Below are positions 45,161-53,770 of a stretch of 64,000 nt of DNA, in pieces. Both the position numbers and the translations under genes were made by a program. The DNA is from Methanoregulaceae archaeon. GTDB lineage: Bacteria; Armatimonadota; Fimbriimonadia; Fimbriimonadales; Fimbriimonadaceae. A model generated the notes under the pieces. The model saw nothing but the letters and a program-made list of their open reading frames with translations, did not search any database and had not been told where the DNA came from. The stretch covers positions 1 to 64,000 of the forward strand of contig JADZEW010000008.1 in assembly GCA_020850325.1 (NCBI GenBank), read 5' to 3'. Position 1 is the stretch's first letter; each line of letters opens with the position of its first letter.

Positions 45161-46063
45161 TTACAAGTTAAGCAACGCTTTAATGGAGAGACGACCAATG
45201 CTCCTTTCCCCCTTTATATACAGATATCTGCCATCAAATGACGTGGCAAGCAGACCGACACCTTCCGACCCTCCCTCAGGCGTACTTGGAATACTAAGTT
45301 TTATCACGGGAGTCGTCAACCGTGTGGAAAGATTGACCTTAAAGAGATACCCTACCGCCTGCGGCTCCCCATCGCCCAACCGAAAAGCCGTCTTGCTCAA
45401 CAACAATTCATCTGCAATTGTGCTTCTCTTGCCCCCAGGTGTCTGCCCAATTTGCCACAAGCCACCGACAAAGCAAACAGTATTTGCGTCAACAAACAAG
45501 AGGTCGTTACATCCAGGTGCGATCGCAGCAAGTCCGATTCGCTCAATTTCTGGCGTTATCACCTCACCCCTCTCCAACCACTTCCCGTCGGCATAACAAA
45601 ACGTCCTTAAGAGCCCCGCGCTCATGGGCCTCTCAAATGTCACTACTGTGTCTCCCGCAGCGTTGACCCCAATACCACACCAGTTATCAAACGTAGAGCG
45701 AGAAAAAATGCCCCTCTTCGTTACCACCAAAAGCCCACCACCAACACGTATTAGTGAGTCATTCTGCATAAACACTGTGGTTAATGGAGAGGCTAATGAC
45801 ACTTGTCCTCGCGAAACGGTCAGCTTACGATAGGTCCATTCAATACCCGACTTCGCACTATATCTAAGTGGCACCATACCCGGCGAAGGAGGCACTGTCT
45901 TTACCAACACACCGTCCTGCCCGAAAATGGAAACATAACCAGCCTCACTTACTGAGCATACACCTGGTGCATCCGCAACGGGGAGCAGACGTGAAAATGT
46001 GTGCATGCTCCAGTCTGGATCAAATGCCAGCTGTTGGGATAGGAAACAAACAAGCGCTATCAT
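45161..46063 (-). CDS. Exported protein in immunity position of Rhs tip 2
   Basis: 300 residues with a short signal-like N-terminus (MIALVCFLSQQLAFDP). The rest consists of short beta repeats (PGVCSVSEAGYVSIFGQDG, LIRVGGGLLVVTKRG, LLATSFDGRYLYIKGE), probably a propeller. The ATG overlaps the stop of tip 2 (ATGA), so both are made together, as expected for an immunity protein; a periplasmic or surface position would then match the toxin target. The gene is clearly richer in A and T than the flanking metabolic genes. No named family recognised. Confidence 0.55.
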   Translation of the reverse strand: MIALVCFLSQQLAFDPDWSMHTFSRLLPVADAPGVCSVSEAGYVSIFGQDGVLVKTVPPSPGMVPLRYSAKSGIEWTYRKLTVSRGQVSLASPLTTVFMQNDSLIRVGGGLLVVTKRGIFSRSTFDNWCGIGVNAAGDTVVTFERPMSAGLLRTFCYADGKWLERGEVITPEIERIGLAAIAPGCNDLLFVDANTVCFVGGLWQIGQTPGGKRSTIADELLLSKTAFRLGDGEPQAVGYLFKVNLSTRLTTPVIKLSIPSTPEGGSEGVGLLATSFDGRYLYIKGERSIGRLSIKALLNL

Positions 46064-47142
46064 GATTTAGTTATGCGACTGCATTCTTTGCCGCATTGAT
46101 CCTCCCCATAGTTTGCTTTACAGATGCAACAACCGAGCTTGTAGACAAAATCTAACGACCGGCTCATGTCAATGCCTGGTATCGGCTCTTCCCCAGCTGG
46201 ATGCCCCAATGTAGAACAGTGTGCTAGCTCGTGGTAGAGGATGGCACAGGGCGTCTCGATCTGAATCCCCGGCTCCGCTAGATTAGTGAATGCCCGATCG
46301 CAAATCACAACACTACACGCGCATTTTCGCCCCGTTGGCCCCTTATAAATGTCACTGCACTCTGGACCTGGCGGACCGTACTCAACTAGTTCGCATCGGT
46401 CCTTAATGCCTGCGGGAAGGGGCTGCGGACCCGGAGGATAGGCAATCCCCCAAAGGTTCTTTGTTGTCTTGCATGGATTAGGGCATTTGGATGGCCAAGA
46501 CGGTAAGTCGTTATCCGGTCCCCCGCACCGAACACAAACCCTGTTCGAACCATCATTTGCGCCTGTTCCAGAGCAATAGCGTTGGATTACGTCAAGGAAC
46601 CAATCAACATCCGAGTCAAGAACAGGGTATGGGAAGCCAAAGCCTTTTCGCTTCATGCACTCCTTTACTTTGGTTCTATCCAGAGAGCCGGGTGCCATCT
46701 TGCGACAACAATCTGAGAGTTTGGCCCCCTTAACTCCGTCACAGCCAATGAATTCTGGGGCGAGGCCAGAGGCATCTGCATAGGATACGGGGGAGCTATG
46801 AGCGTATCTGAGTTGCGGCTGATAGGGCCAGAATGAGTCAACCGATGACCAGCTTGCATGCTTTTGGGCTAAATGCCTGCGTCTAACATATGACAAGGCA
46901 TCAGTTTTTCGATATCCCCATCCGCCGACCCATTGAAACGTCGGATCGCTGCCAATGCCCGTCTTGCTCACTTGCTGGCCGTAACCAGCCCAGCGGTACG
47001 TGTTCTCGAGAGTCCCGTTCGTCTTGATCGTTCCTACGACCGAGCCCAAGGCATCCAGTTGATAGTCCACCGGTCGTGCTCCGCTTGATGATGTTTCACC
47101 CAGGATCTGCCCGTTGACAGTGTTGTAGGCTCTCCAAGCCAT
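46060..47142 (-). CDS. Rhs tip protein 2 with HExxH metallopeptidase-like C-terminus
   Basis: 360 residues. Residues 1-78 (MAWRAYNTVNGQILGETSSS through WGYR) are nearly identical to tip 1 and correspond to the end of an Rhs core (LDALGSVVGTI, YRWAGYGQQ). The family motif RxRTYxxxxGRWxxxDP is eroded (RRRHLAQKHASWSSVDS). The variable part contains about 18 Cys and HELAHCSTLGH: His304, Glu305, His308 and His314, with the metzincin spacing although Gly is shifted. Its ATG overlaps the stop of core 2 as TGATG. Probably a Zn-protease toxin or surface protease; activity not shown. Confidence 0.7.
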   Translation of the reverse strand: MAWRAYNTVNGQILGETSSSGARPVDYQLDALGSVVGTIKTNGTLENTYRWAGYGQQVSKTGIGSDPTFQWVGGWGYRKTDALSYVRRRHLAQKHASWSSVDSFWPYQPQLRYAHSSPVSYADASGLAPEFIGCDGVKGAKLSDCCRKMAPGSLDRTKVKECMKRKGFGFPYPVLDSDVDWFLDVIQRYCSGTGANDGSNRVCVRCGGPDNDLPSWPSKCPNPCKTTKNLWGIAYPPGPQPLPAGIKDRCELVEYGPPGPECSDIYKGPTGRKCACSVVICDRAFTNLAEPGIQIETPCAILYHELAHCSTLGHPAGEEPIPGIDMSRSLDFVYKLGCCICKANYGEDQCGKECSRITKS

Positions 47143-48362
47143 CAGGTCATCTCCTCCATATCGAGCCGAGTGCCGACCAGGTTCAGCCCTGTGCACTTGC
47201 CGTTCTCGTCATATTGGTAGGCTTGCGCGAACCCGATGGCATCGGTCTGCCCGCTCTGCCTGCCCACCGGATCGAAGCTGTACGTGCTGGTGCCGCCCCA
47301 GTCCACCATCGTCGTTCTTCGGCCCACTTGGTCGAAGGCAAACGTCGCGATCTTGCCATCGGGGAACTGAGTGACGGTGTTCTGGCCCGCCGCGTCAAAG
47401 GTGTAGCTGCGCACCCGGTTTGCAGCGTCCGCCATCGTGACGATCCGGTTTGCGAGGTCGTAGCCATATTGCCTGGCGTTTTCGCCAAGTTGGTTTTGCA
47501 CGACGGCCAGGCGGCCCACGGCGTCGTAAACGTTGGTGACGTAGCCCCCGTTGGCGTCCCTGGTTGAGACCAATCTGCTCTGCTGATCGAACGCATAGGT
47601 GGTCCGGTACCCCATGGCGTCGATCGTCGCTTCAGGAAGATTTCTGTTGCTGAAGTAGGAGGTTGTCGTCAGCTTGCCGTTGGCGTCCTGCACCACGTTG
47701 CGGTTGCCCGCTGAGTCATAGCTGTAGCTGGTCCGGTATCCAAGCTGGTCTTGGCTTGCTGAAAGCTGGCCCGCCGCGTCGAAGATCTGGGTCGTCCTGA
47801 ATCCCAGCGGGGAAACCGAGGCGATCTGCCTTCCCACTTTGTCGTAGACGCTGGTGGCGAGGTTCCCTTGAGGGTCCATGCGGGCCACGAGATCCCGGTT
47901 GTCGTAGACGCTCGTCCAAACGTTGCCTCTCGGGTCCTGCACCCCGGTGAGGCGGCCAGCGAAGTCGTAGCTGTAGCTCGTCCTGTATCCCAGGGCGTTC
48001 TCGTCCGCCACTTTGCGGTTTCCGGTGTAATGGACCGTCGTGAGGTTGCCCAACGCGTCCATCATCCCCGACGGGCGGTTCATGTTGTCGAAGTTGTAAG
48101 TCGTCACGTAGCCGAGCGGGTTCATCTCCGTCACCCGGCTCTTGAAGCGGTTGTAGGTGTAGCTGGTTCGCTCGTTCAGGGGGTTCGCCACCGCCACGAG
48201 GAGGCAGGAATCCCAAACGTAGGTCGTTCTCGCCCCATTGAGGTCCACCGAGGCGACGAGGTGGTCCCCCGCGTCGTACACCATCGATCTGGCGACCGAA
48301 TCCCCCGGATGCTGCACGCTCGTCCTTCGCCGCGATTCCCATTGTCCAATGGCACGAAACAT
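47142..48362 (-). CDS. Truncated Rhs core 2 (displaced YD-repeat cassette)
   Basis: 406 residues, only YD repeats (TTYVWDSCLLVAVANPLNER, YGYDLANRIVTMADAANRVR, FAFDQVGRRTTMVDWGG). It lacks the N-terminal half of core 1. It has its own ribosome site AAGGAGAG 7 nt before ATG 48362 and a short unrelated N-terminus (MFRAIGQWESRRRTS). It ends at TGATG shared with tip 2. Such truncated cassettes downstream of a full Rhs locus are commonly interpreted as spare tips that can recombine with the main gene. Confidence 0.75.
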   Translation of the reverse strand: MFRAIGQWESRRRTSVQHPGDSVARSMVYDAGDHLVASVDLNGARTTYVWDSCLLVAVANPLNERTSYTYNRFKSRVTEMNPLGYVTTYNFDNMNRPSGMMDALGNLTTVHYTGNRKVADENALGYRTSYSYDFAGRLTGVQDPRGNVWTSVYDNRDLVARMDPQGNLATSVYDKVGRQIASVSPLGFRTTQIFDAAGQLSASQDQLGYRTSYSYDSAGNRNVVQDANGKLTTTSYFSNRNLPEATIDAMGYRTTYAFDQQSRLVSTRDANGGYVTNVYDAVGRLAVVQNQLGENARQYGYDLANRIVTMADAANRVRSYTFDAAGQNTVTQFPDGKIATFAFDQVGRRTTMVDWGGTSTYSFDPVGRQSGQTDAIGFAQAYQYDENGKCTGLNLVGTRLDMEEMT

Positions 48363-48381
48363 CTTCAAGTCTCTCCTTCCT

Positions 48382-48867
48382 TTAATGCACAATCACTCTG
48401 CCATTGACATCCTGGACTGCCGTTGTTGTGCCGTCAACAACATATCCTCCCTCAAACATTGAGTCCCAGGAGACGACAAATGCGTTGCCTGTCCAAGACC
48501 ACCTGAGCCTTCCTGAATTCCTGATCACTCCTCTATCATGTAGTGCCTCCAAACCTCTACGGAGTAGAGTCGCTTCAACACCGTGAACAAGACTCAGGCG
48601 GCTGCTTACCACTGGTTCTCCAGAAGCACTTAGGTCTAAAACGCTGGATGGCTGGCCAGGAATCAATGCTTCCCATCGCCCTTCTCCTGGCAGCTCTCTG
48701 AAGACAATCTTCCTACTAGCAGGTATACTACTCACATGCTCAACGAGATATCTACCTAAGGTAATAGGAACACTTTCTCTCGACGACGTTCGATAGGCGT
48801 GCAGCAGAAATGCTATGATTACTGTTAAGAGCGCTACGCTACCTACACAAATGGACATTTGTCGCAT
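48382..48867 (-). CDS. Membrane-anchored protein in immunity position of Rhs tip 1
   Basis: 161 residues from the ATG at 48867 (an ATG at 48858 is also possible). One membrane helix (ICVGSVALLTVIIAFLLHAY) followed by a small soluble domain (VFRELPGEGRWEALIPG, LRRGLEALHDRGVIRNSGRL, WSWTGNAFVVSWDSMFEGG). It overlaps the 3' end of tip 1 by about 25 bp on the same strand. Position, anchor and AT-richer DNA suggest an immunity protein; no family recognised. Confidence 0.5.
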   Translation of the reverse strand: MRQMSICVGSVALLTVIIAFLLHAYRTSSRESVPITLGRYLVEHVSSIPASRKIVFRELPGEGRWEALIPGQPSSVLDLSASGEPVVSSRLSLVHGVEATLLRRGLEALHDRGVIRNSGRLRWSWTGNAFVVSWDSMFEGGYVVDGTTTAVQDVNGRVIVH

Positions 48868-49694
48868 ACCTTCGGTAGTTCCTTGCATCCGTATGACCGT
48901 TTCATTTTGTAGCACGAGTCGCAAACATACTTCTCATACTCTTTCACGCATGCCCACTTCTCTACGAGCGACAGTTTTAAGCACTCCTTAACCATGTGCT
49001 TTCTCATGCACTCGATGCTGATCATATGCGCCTTGCACTCTGACGTATTGGGCCATTCAAACTGCGTAGTGCATGGTCCATCTTTTCCAGGAGTGCACTT
49101 GCAATCCTTCACGTGAGACTCTTCATGGCGTCGGATGCATAGCCAGATGCCAAAGCGGTCGTATGGGTGATAGTAGACGCATGGCATCTTGACTCCGTTG
49201 CAACAGGTGACCGTTCCCAAGGTTCCCGCCTTAAACCAAGATTGTTGCCGCGCCCACTCGCAGGGTCCGCCCGGGGTGGAAGCACACGGTGCGTGGCAAC
49301 CTATCCACCAGATCGAAAGACCGGATGGATCTGCGAATGTAGCTGGGCTTGCGCTTGCGTACCCATAACTAGGTTCCAGCGGCCACATAGGATCAATTGC
49401 AGTCCACCTTCCAGATTGTGCAGTGTAGGTGCGCTCCCGTACGTAGACAAGACCACTCGATCTGTACCCCCAACTGCCAACCCACAGGAACCTGGGATCG
49501 CTTCCCAGTCCCGTTTTGTTCACTTGCTGGCCGTAGCCTGCATAGCGATAGGTGTTCTCGAGGGTCCCGTTCGTCTTGATCGTTCCCACAACCGAGCCTA
49601 GGGCATCAAGCTCGTAGTCAAGCGGCCGTGCGCCAGAGGAAGAGGTTTCGCCCAGTATCTGCCCGTTGACCGTGTTGTAAGCTCTCCAAGCCAT
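48843..49694 (-). CDS. Rhs tip protein 1 with HExxH motif
   Basis: 283 residues. Residues 1-78 are the conserved adapter shared with tip 2; YVRERTYTAQSGRWTAIDPMWP is an intact Rhs core terminal motif; GYASASPATFADPSGLS follows as in many Rhs proteins. The C-terminal 155 residues are unique and contain 23 Cys, many in CxxC pairs, with RRHEESHVKD: His190, Glu191, His194, a Zn-peptidase-like signature. The start ATG shares its A with the TGA of core 1 (TGATG), so expression depends on coupled re-initiation or a -1 shift. Confidence 0.75.
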   Translation of the reverse strand: MAWRAYNTVNGQILGETSSSGARPLDYELDALGSVVGTIKTNGTLENTYRYAGYGQQVNKTGLGSDPRFLWVGSWGYRSSGLVYVRERTYTAQSGRWTAIDPMWPLEPSYGYASASPATFADPSGLSIWWIGCHAPCASTPGGPCEWARQQSWFKAGTLGTVTCCNGVKMPCVYYHPYDRFGIWLCIRRHEESHVKDCKCTPGKDGPCTTQFEWPNTSECKAHMISIECMRKHMVKECLKLSLVEKWACVKEYEKYVCDSCYKMKRSYGCKELPKVCDKCPFV

Positions 49695-52600
49695 CAGGTG
49701 ACGTCCCCCAGATAGTCAATGCCGTCCCACACGATCGTGGTCGTCGCCCCGTTCAAGGCAACCTCGGTGCGCTTCAGATTGTCCCCATCATAAACATAGC
49801 TTGAAACCTGGGCACCAGAATCCAGCCGTGTCATCCGGTTCTCTTCGTCGTACACCATTGTCAGCGCTTGGCCCGTGTCCAGGGTCAGATTTCCTGGTGC
49901 GCTATACGTGCACGTCGCGAGAACCGCGTCCGCCACATACGTCACAATACGCGTCGCCGGGTCATAGGTGTAATCAGTTACGAGCGGAGCCGCCGTGTTT
50001 TCCCAGCGCGTCCGGTTGTCCGTCCCATCGTACACGTGCGTCATCCGGTAACCGCCCGTACCCGCCCGGTGCTCTCCAACCAAGCGGTCGCGCGCATCGT
50101 TCACATAGGTCGTGATCGAGCCGTCCTTCTCCAGAATCGTCTGCTTGTTGTTAACCTCGTCATATGTGTAGCTGAACCTCTCAAGCAGGCTGCCGCCGGG
50201 CGCAGTGTCGATGATCGAGACGACGTTGCCATTGCCATCGTAAGAAAAGTCTCGCAGAACTCCCGAAGGCAGGGTCACCCGCTGTTGCCTGCCGAGCCCG
50301 TCATACGACATCGAGTAAGTGCGGCTCGTGAAATCCTGGAAGACCGTGTTCCGCCCGTCCGCGTCGTGCGTGTACGTGCGAATCCCTCCGAAGGGCTCGA
50401 CGAGCGTGGTTCTCCGGTCGAGGGCGTCGTAGCCGTATCCTTGAGAGAGCCCCTGTTCGGTCTTGCCACTCATCCGGTTCAGCGCGTCGAACGAGTAGCT
50501 GCAGATCCCCACGGAGTCGAGCATCGTCGTTCGGTTGGACACCTGATCGAACGCATAAGTGACGCGTGAACCGCTATGGTAGACAACGCTCACCACTCGG
50601 GAAAGGGCGTCGTGGGTATAGGTCGTAAACTTGCCATCTGCCAGCTGACGGGTGATCTTGTTGCCCACCCCATCGAATCCATAGCTCGTGATGTTGCCGA
50701 TCTGATCAGTGATCGCCACCATCTGCGAGCGGCCATCGTAAGCCATCGTGATGAAGTAGCCGCGCTGGTCTTGAATGACGGTATGGCGACCGTCTTTGTC
50801 GAAGCTGTTCGTGACGATATAGCCGAGCGGATCCTGAGTTGCGATGCCGCGATCCAAGGCGTCGAAGGTGGTCGTCCAGATGTAGCCTCTCGCGTTGAGC
50901 AGGGCGGTTTGGTTGCCAACAGCATCGAAGCTGTACGAGGTGGAATACCCTCTTCCATCAGTCTGGACCGTCATCCGGCCAACGGCGTCGAACGCCCTTA
51001 TGATGGTGTTGCCGACGGCGTCGATCATCGTGGTGGCCCGGTTCACCGGGTCATACAGCATCGTCGAGACATAACCCAGCGGCGTGATCATGCTCACCGT
51101 TCGCCCGATCCCGTCGTAGCTCGTGGTGTGAAGGTTGCCAAGGGCGTCTTGGGTTGCGATATTGCGACCGTTGGCATCGAAGACGTGGCTCGTCAGATAT
51201 CCCAAGGCGTTCTGAACGGCTTTGACTCTTCCAGCGAGGTCGTAGATAGAGGTCGTGATGTAGCCGCGAGCATTCTGAATCGCCGTCTGCTGTCCGGCCA
51301 AGTCATAGGTATACGAGGTGAGGAAGCCGAGTGCGTCTTGAACTGCGGCGAGGCGGTTCGAGTTGACTCCATAGATCGAGGTGGTTACATATCCTCTCGC
51401 GTCCCGTGAGGTCTGGCGATTGGACGCCCCATCATAAGTGAAGGTATTCCGGAACCCCAAGGGGTCGATCGTCGCCGAAAGTTGTCCCGCTCCGTCCCAG
51501 ACCTGGGTGGAAACAAATCCGAGTGGCGTCTGACTCGCTTGTCTTCTGCCCAGTTTGTCCCAGATGTTGGTCGCGATATTGCCCAGAGCATCCATCTGGG
51601 TGACGACCTGGCTCTTGGCATCGAGTCCATATGTCGTAATGTAGCCTCTCGCGTTCTGAGTTGCGATCAACCGGCTGCCGAAGTCGTAGCTGTAACTCGA
51701 CCGGTTGCCCAAGGCGTCGACATCGGCGATCTTCCGGTGGTAGAGGTCGTAGACGATCGTCGAACGGTTCCCCAAGGCGTCGACCGTCTCCGTCTGGTAC
51801 GCCATGTTGTCAAAGACGAACGTGGTGACGAACCCGAGCGCGTTCTGCACGCTGGTCCGCTTCTTGAACCGGTCATAGGTGTACGACGTCCTAAAGCCCA
51901 ATGGGTCGACCTCCGCCACCAGCATACAGGAGTCGTAGATCCAGCGGCGCTGCTCGCCCATCGCGTTGGTCATCGAGACCATGTTGTCGGCGACGTCATA
52001 ACCATAGCTGGTGATCCGGCCAAGCTGGTCGATCATCGTAGTGACCCGGCCGTACACGTCGTGCTGATATGAGACGATTCCGCCATCGCTGAACAGCGTG
52101 CTCGCAAGGTTGCCGAACCCGTCGTAGGCGTGGGTGGTGAAGAGCCCTCTCCCGTCCTGGCTGCTCAGCAGCGTCCCGTCCCCGTTCCAGGCGTAGGTGG
52201 TCCGCCTGCCCAAGGGGTCGATCCGCGCCGTCATCCGCTTGCTTGCGTCGTACGTGAAGCTCCAAACATTCCCCAGAGCGTCCGTCATCGTCGTGAGGTT
52301 CAGGCTTGCATCGTACGCATAGGTCGTCGCGTACCCAAGAGCGTCGAAGGCCACCAGCGGCTGCCCCGAGCCGTTGTAGCTGACGCTGGAGACGGTGCCG
52401 TAAGGCTCGATCCGCTTGGTCTGATATCCGTTGCTGTCGTAGGCGAAGCTCGTCGTGTACCCTTCGGGGTGGATGATCCTCTCGATCCCGTGGCCGCCCG
52501 CGATGTAGGTGGTGATGGCACCGCTGGGGTCTTGGCGCTGGGAGCCGCTCCAGGTCATCGGCCCGCCGTAGGCGTACGTCCACACCCCCGAACCTGCCGC

Positions 52601-53488
52601 CACGCTCGCCACCCGGTTTGCTCCATCGTAGGCGTATGTCGTGGCAAACCCTCTCGGATCTTCGATCCGGGTGAGCAGGTCCCCCGTGTAGGAGTTCTTC
52701 GTCGTGCAGCCAAGCGGAGTCGTCAGGGTCGTCAACTGCCGCGAGCCGTCGTACATCATCGTCCAGCGACGGCCGCCCCAGTCCTCGATGTGGTCGAGCA
52801 GGCTGGTCGGAGAACCGCCCGCCGTGTATGCGAAGGTGACGAGCCGCCCTCCCGGGACCTCGATGCTCTTCAGCAGGTTCGTTTCCGGGCTCGTCCCGTA
52901 CGTGAAGGTGTGCCGGTTTCCGCTGGGGTCTTCCACCCGTCCGACCTGGTACCTGACCGGACTGCCGCCCTGGTTCTTGTCGTACACCATCTTCTTCCCG
53001 TCGGGGAAGGTCTCGATGAAGGCGTCCAGGTTCGAGTTGTAGACGAGGCTGGTTCCTGCGTACTGGGTGGAGACCCCGCTGTACGTCGTCGTGAAACCGC
53101 TCGTGGAACCGGCCGTGAACTCGTACACCTTCTCGTCGCCTCTCACCACCTGGGCCGTGCTTCCAAAGTCGTCGTCCGTCTTCAGCACGTAACAGTTCAC
53201 GCTCGCCGAGCGCTTCTTGCCATATCCCCCGTCCGTGCTGGACCGCGAGTTATAGAAAAGGTTGATCTCGAGGTCGAACCCCTTGGCTTTGAGCAGGATG
53301 TCGGGGTCGACGAGCAAAGCTCCCGATACCGGGTCGGGGTGCGGAAAGTGGGGGTTGTGCAAAACCGGGTCCACAACCGAGCCGTGGCTCTGAGCGCTCT
53401 GCCGCTGAGTCCCGCCCGCCGAAGGAGAACGATCCCAAGGAGAAGGAGCGCTCGCGTCGAAAGATCTGGCGGGGGACGAAGGGGTCAT
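49694..53488 (-). CDS. Rhs core protein 1 (YD-repeat shell without tip)
   Basis: 1264 residues. A polar N-terminus (MTPSSPARSFDASAPSPWDR) without signal peptide leads to an HNPHFPHPDPVSGALLVDPD segment and an N-terminal FDLEINLFYNSRSS domain, followed by several dozen YD repeats (GYATTYAYDASLNLTTMTDA and similar). It ends GATTTIVWDGIDYLGDVT and TGA exactly where an ordinary Rhs would continue into its terminal core; that piece is made by the next gene. The start follows the Cys-rich peptide gene by 6 bp. It presumably forms a cocoon around the tip, with export route unknown. Confidence 0.85.
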   Translation of the reverse strand: MTPSSPARSFDASAPSPWDRSPSAGGTQRQSAQSHGSVVDPVLHNPHFPHPDPVSGALLVDPDILLKAKGFDLEINLFYNSRSSTDGGYGKKRSASVNCYVLKTDDDFGSTAQVVRGDEKVYEFTAGSTSGFTTTYSGVSTQYAGTSLVYNSNLDAFIETFPDGKKMVYDKNQGGSPVRYQVGRVEDPSGNRHTFTYGTSPETNLLKSIEVPGGRLVTFAYTAGGSPTSLLDHIEDWGGRRWTMMYDGSRQLTTLTTPLGCTTKNSYTGDLLTRIEDPRGFATTYAYDGANRVASVAAGSGVWTYAYGGPMTWSGSQRQDPSGAITTYIAGGHGIERIIHPEGYTTSFAYDSNGYQTKRIEPYGTVSSVSYNGSGQPLVAFDALGYATTYAYDASLNLTTMTDALGNVWSFTYDASKRMTARIDPLGRRTTYAWNGDGTLLSSQDGRGLFTTHAYDGFGNLASTLFSDGGIVSYQHDVYGRVTTMIDQLGRITSYGYDVADNMVSMTNAMGEQRRWIYDSCMLVAEVDPLGFRTSYTYDRFKKRTSVQNALGFVTTFVFDNMAYQTETVDALGNRSTIVYDLYHRKIADVDALGNRSSYSYDFGSRLIATQNARGYITTYGLDAKSQVVTQMDALGNIATNIWDKLGRRQASQTPLGFVSTQVWDGAGQLSATIDPLGFRNTFTYDGASNRQTSRDARGYVTTSIYGVNSNRLAAVQDALGFLTSYTYDLAGQQTAIQNARGYITTSIYDLAGRVKAVQNALGYLTSHVFDANGRNIATQDALGNLHTTSYDGIGRTVSMITPLGYVSTMLYDPVNRATTMIDAVGNTIIRAFDAVGRMTVQTDGRGYSTSYSFDAVGNQTALLNARGYIWTTTFDALDRGIATQDPLGYIVTNSFDKDGRHTVIQDQRGYFITMAYDGRSQMVAITDQIGNITSYGFDGVGNKITRQLADGKFTTYTHDALSRVVSVVYHSGSRVTYAFDQVSNRTTMLDSVGICSYSFDALNRMSGKTEQGLSQGYGYDALDRRTTLVEPFGGIRTYTHDADGRNTVFQDFTSRTYSMSYDGLGRQQRVTLPSGVLRDFSYDGNGNVVSIIDTAPGGSLLERFSYTYDEVNNKQTILEKDGSITTYVNDARDRLVGEHRAGTGGYRMTHVYDGTDNRTRWENTAAPLVTDYTYDPATRIVTYVADAVLATCTYSAPGNLTLDTGQALTMVYDEENRMTRLDSGAQVSSYVYDGDNLKRTEVALNGATTTIVWDGIDYLGDVT

Positions 53489-53494
53489 GGCACG

Positions 53495-53770
53495 CTAGAT
53501 GGCTTTACAAGTGGGTGCAGCAACAAGATCCGCCGACGAGGGAACATAGGGCGGCAGGACATCAACCCCACCGCCACAGCAATCCGAGCAGTCGATGGGG
53601 GAGAGTGCGACGTTGCCGCAGGTGTTGGTCGCGCTTCCAGGGTCATTCTGCGCCCAATACCAATATCCAGAACCAGGATCCGGCTTGCCACCGAACGGGC
53701 TCTTATCTGGACCAGACCCAACTCCGCAACTGCAAGCTGACGGTGTACTGAAAGGCTTGTTGCTACTCAT
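53495..53770 (-). CDS. 91-residue Cys-rich peptide upstream of Rhs core
   Basis: 91 residues starting MSSNKPFSTPSACSCGVGSG. Seven Cys at 13, 15, 51, 61, 64, 65 and 88, many Gly, Pro, Ser and an aromatic YWYW cluster at 36-39; no signal peptide, no helix propensity. A strong GGAGG site stands 8 nt before the ATG, and the ATG overlaps the IscU-like gene (ATGA). Possible roles: adapter or linker for Rhs, metal/Fe-S client of the IscU-like protein, or a modified-peptide precursor. No family recognised. Confidence 0.65.
   Translation of the reverse strand: MSSNKPFSTPSACSCGVGSGPDKSPFGGKPDPGSGYWYWAQNDPGSATNTCGNVALSPIDCSDCCGGGVDVLPPYVPSSADLVAAPTCKAI

Noticed and set aside
49694-49720. Simple sequencing frameshift as cause of the Rhs core/tip split
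   Set aside because: The same overlap with the same flanks occurs in the independent copy at 47142, which makes a chance error at both sites unlikely, though it remains to be confirmed by reads.
49694-53488. Tandem DNA repeat array in the Rhs core
   Set aside because: The periodicity is the protein-level YD repeat; copies are too diverged at DNA level to be a satellite or CRISPR.
49700-53740. Long plus-strand frames opposite the Rhs core (for example 52130-53740)
   Set aside because: Arg/Val/Pro-rich shadows produced by the GC-rich repeat gene on the other strand; no domain and no start signals.
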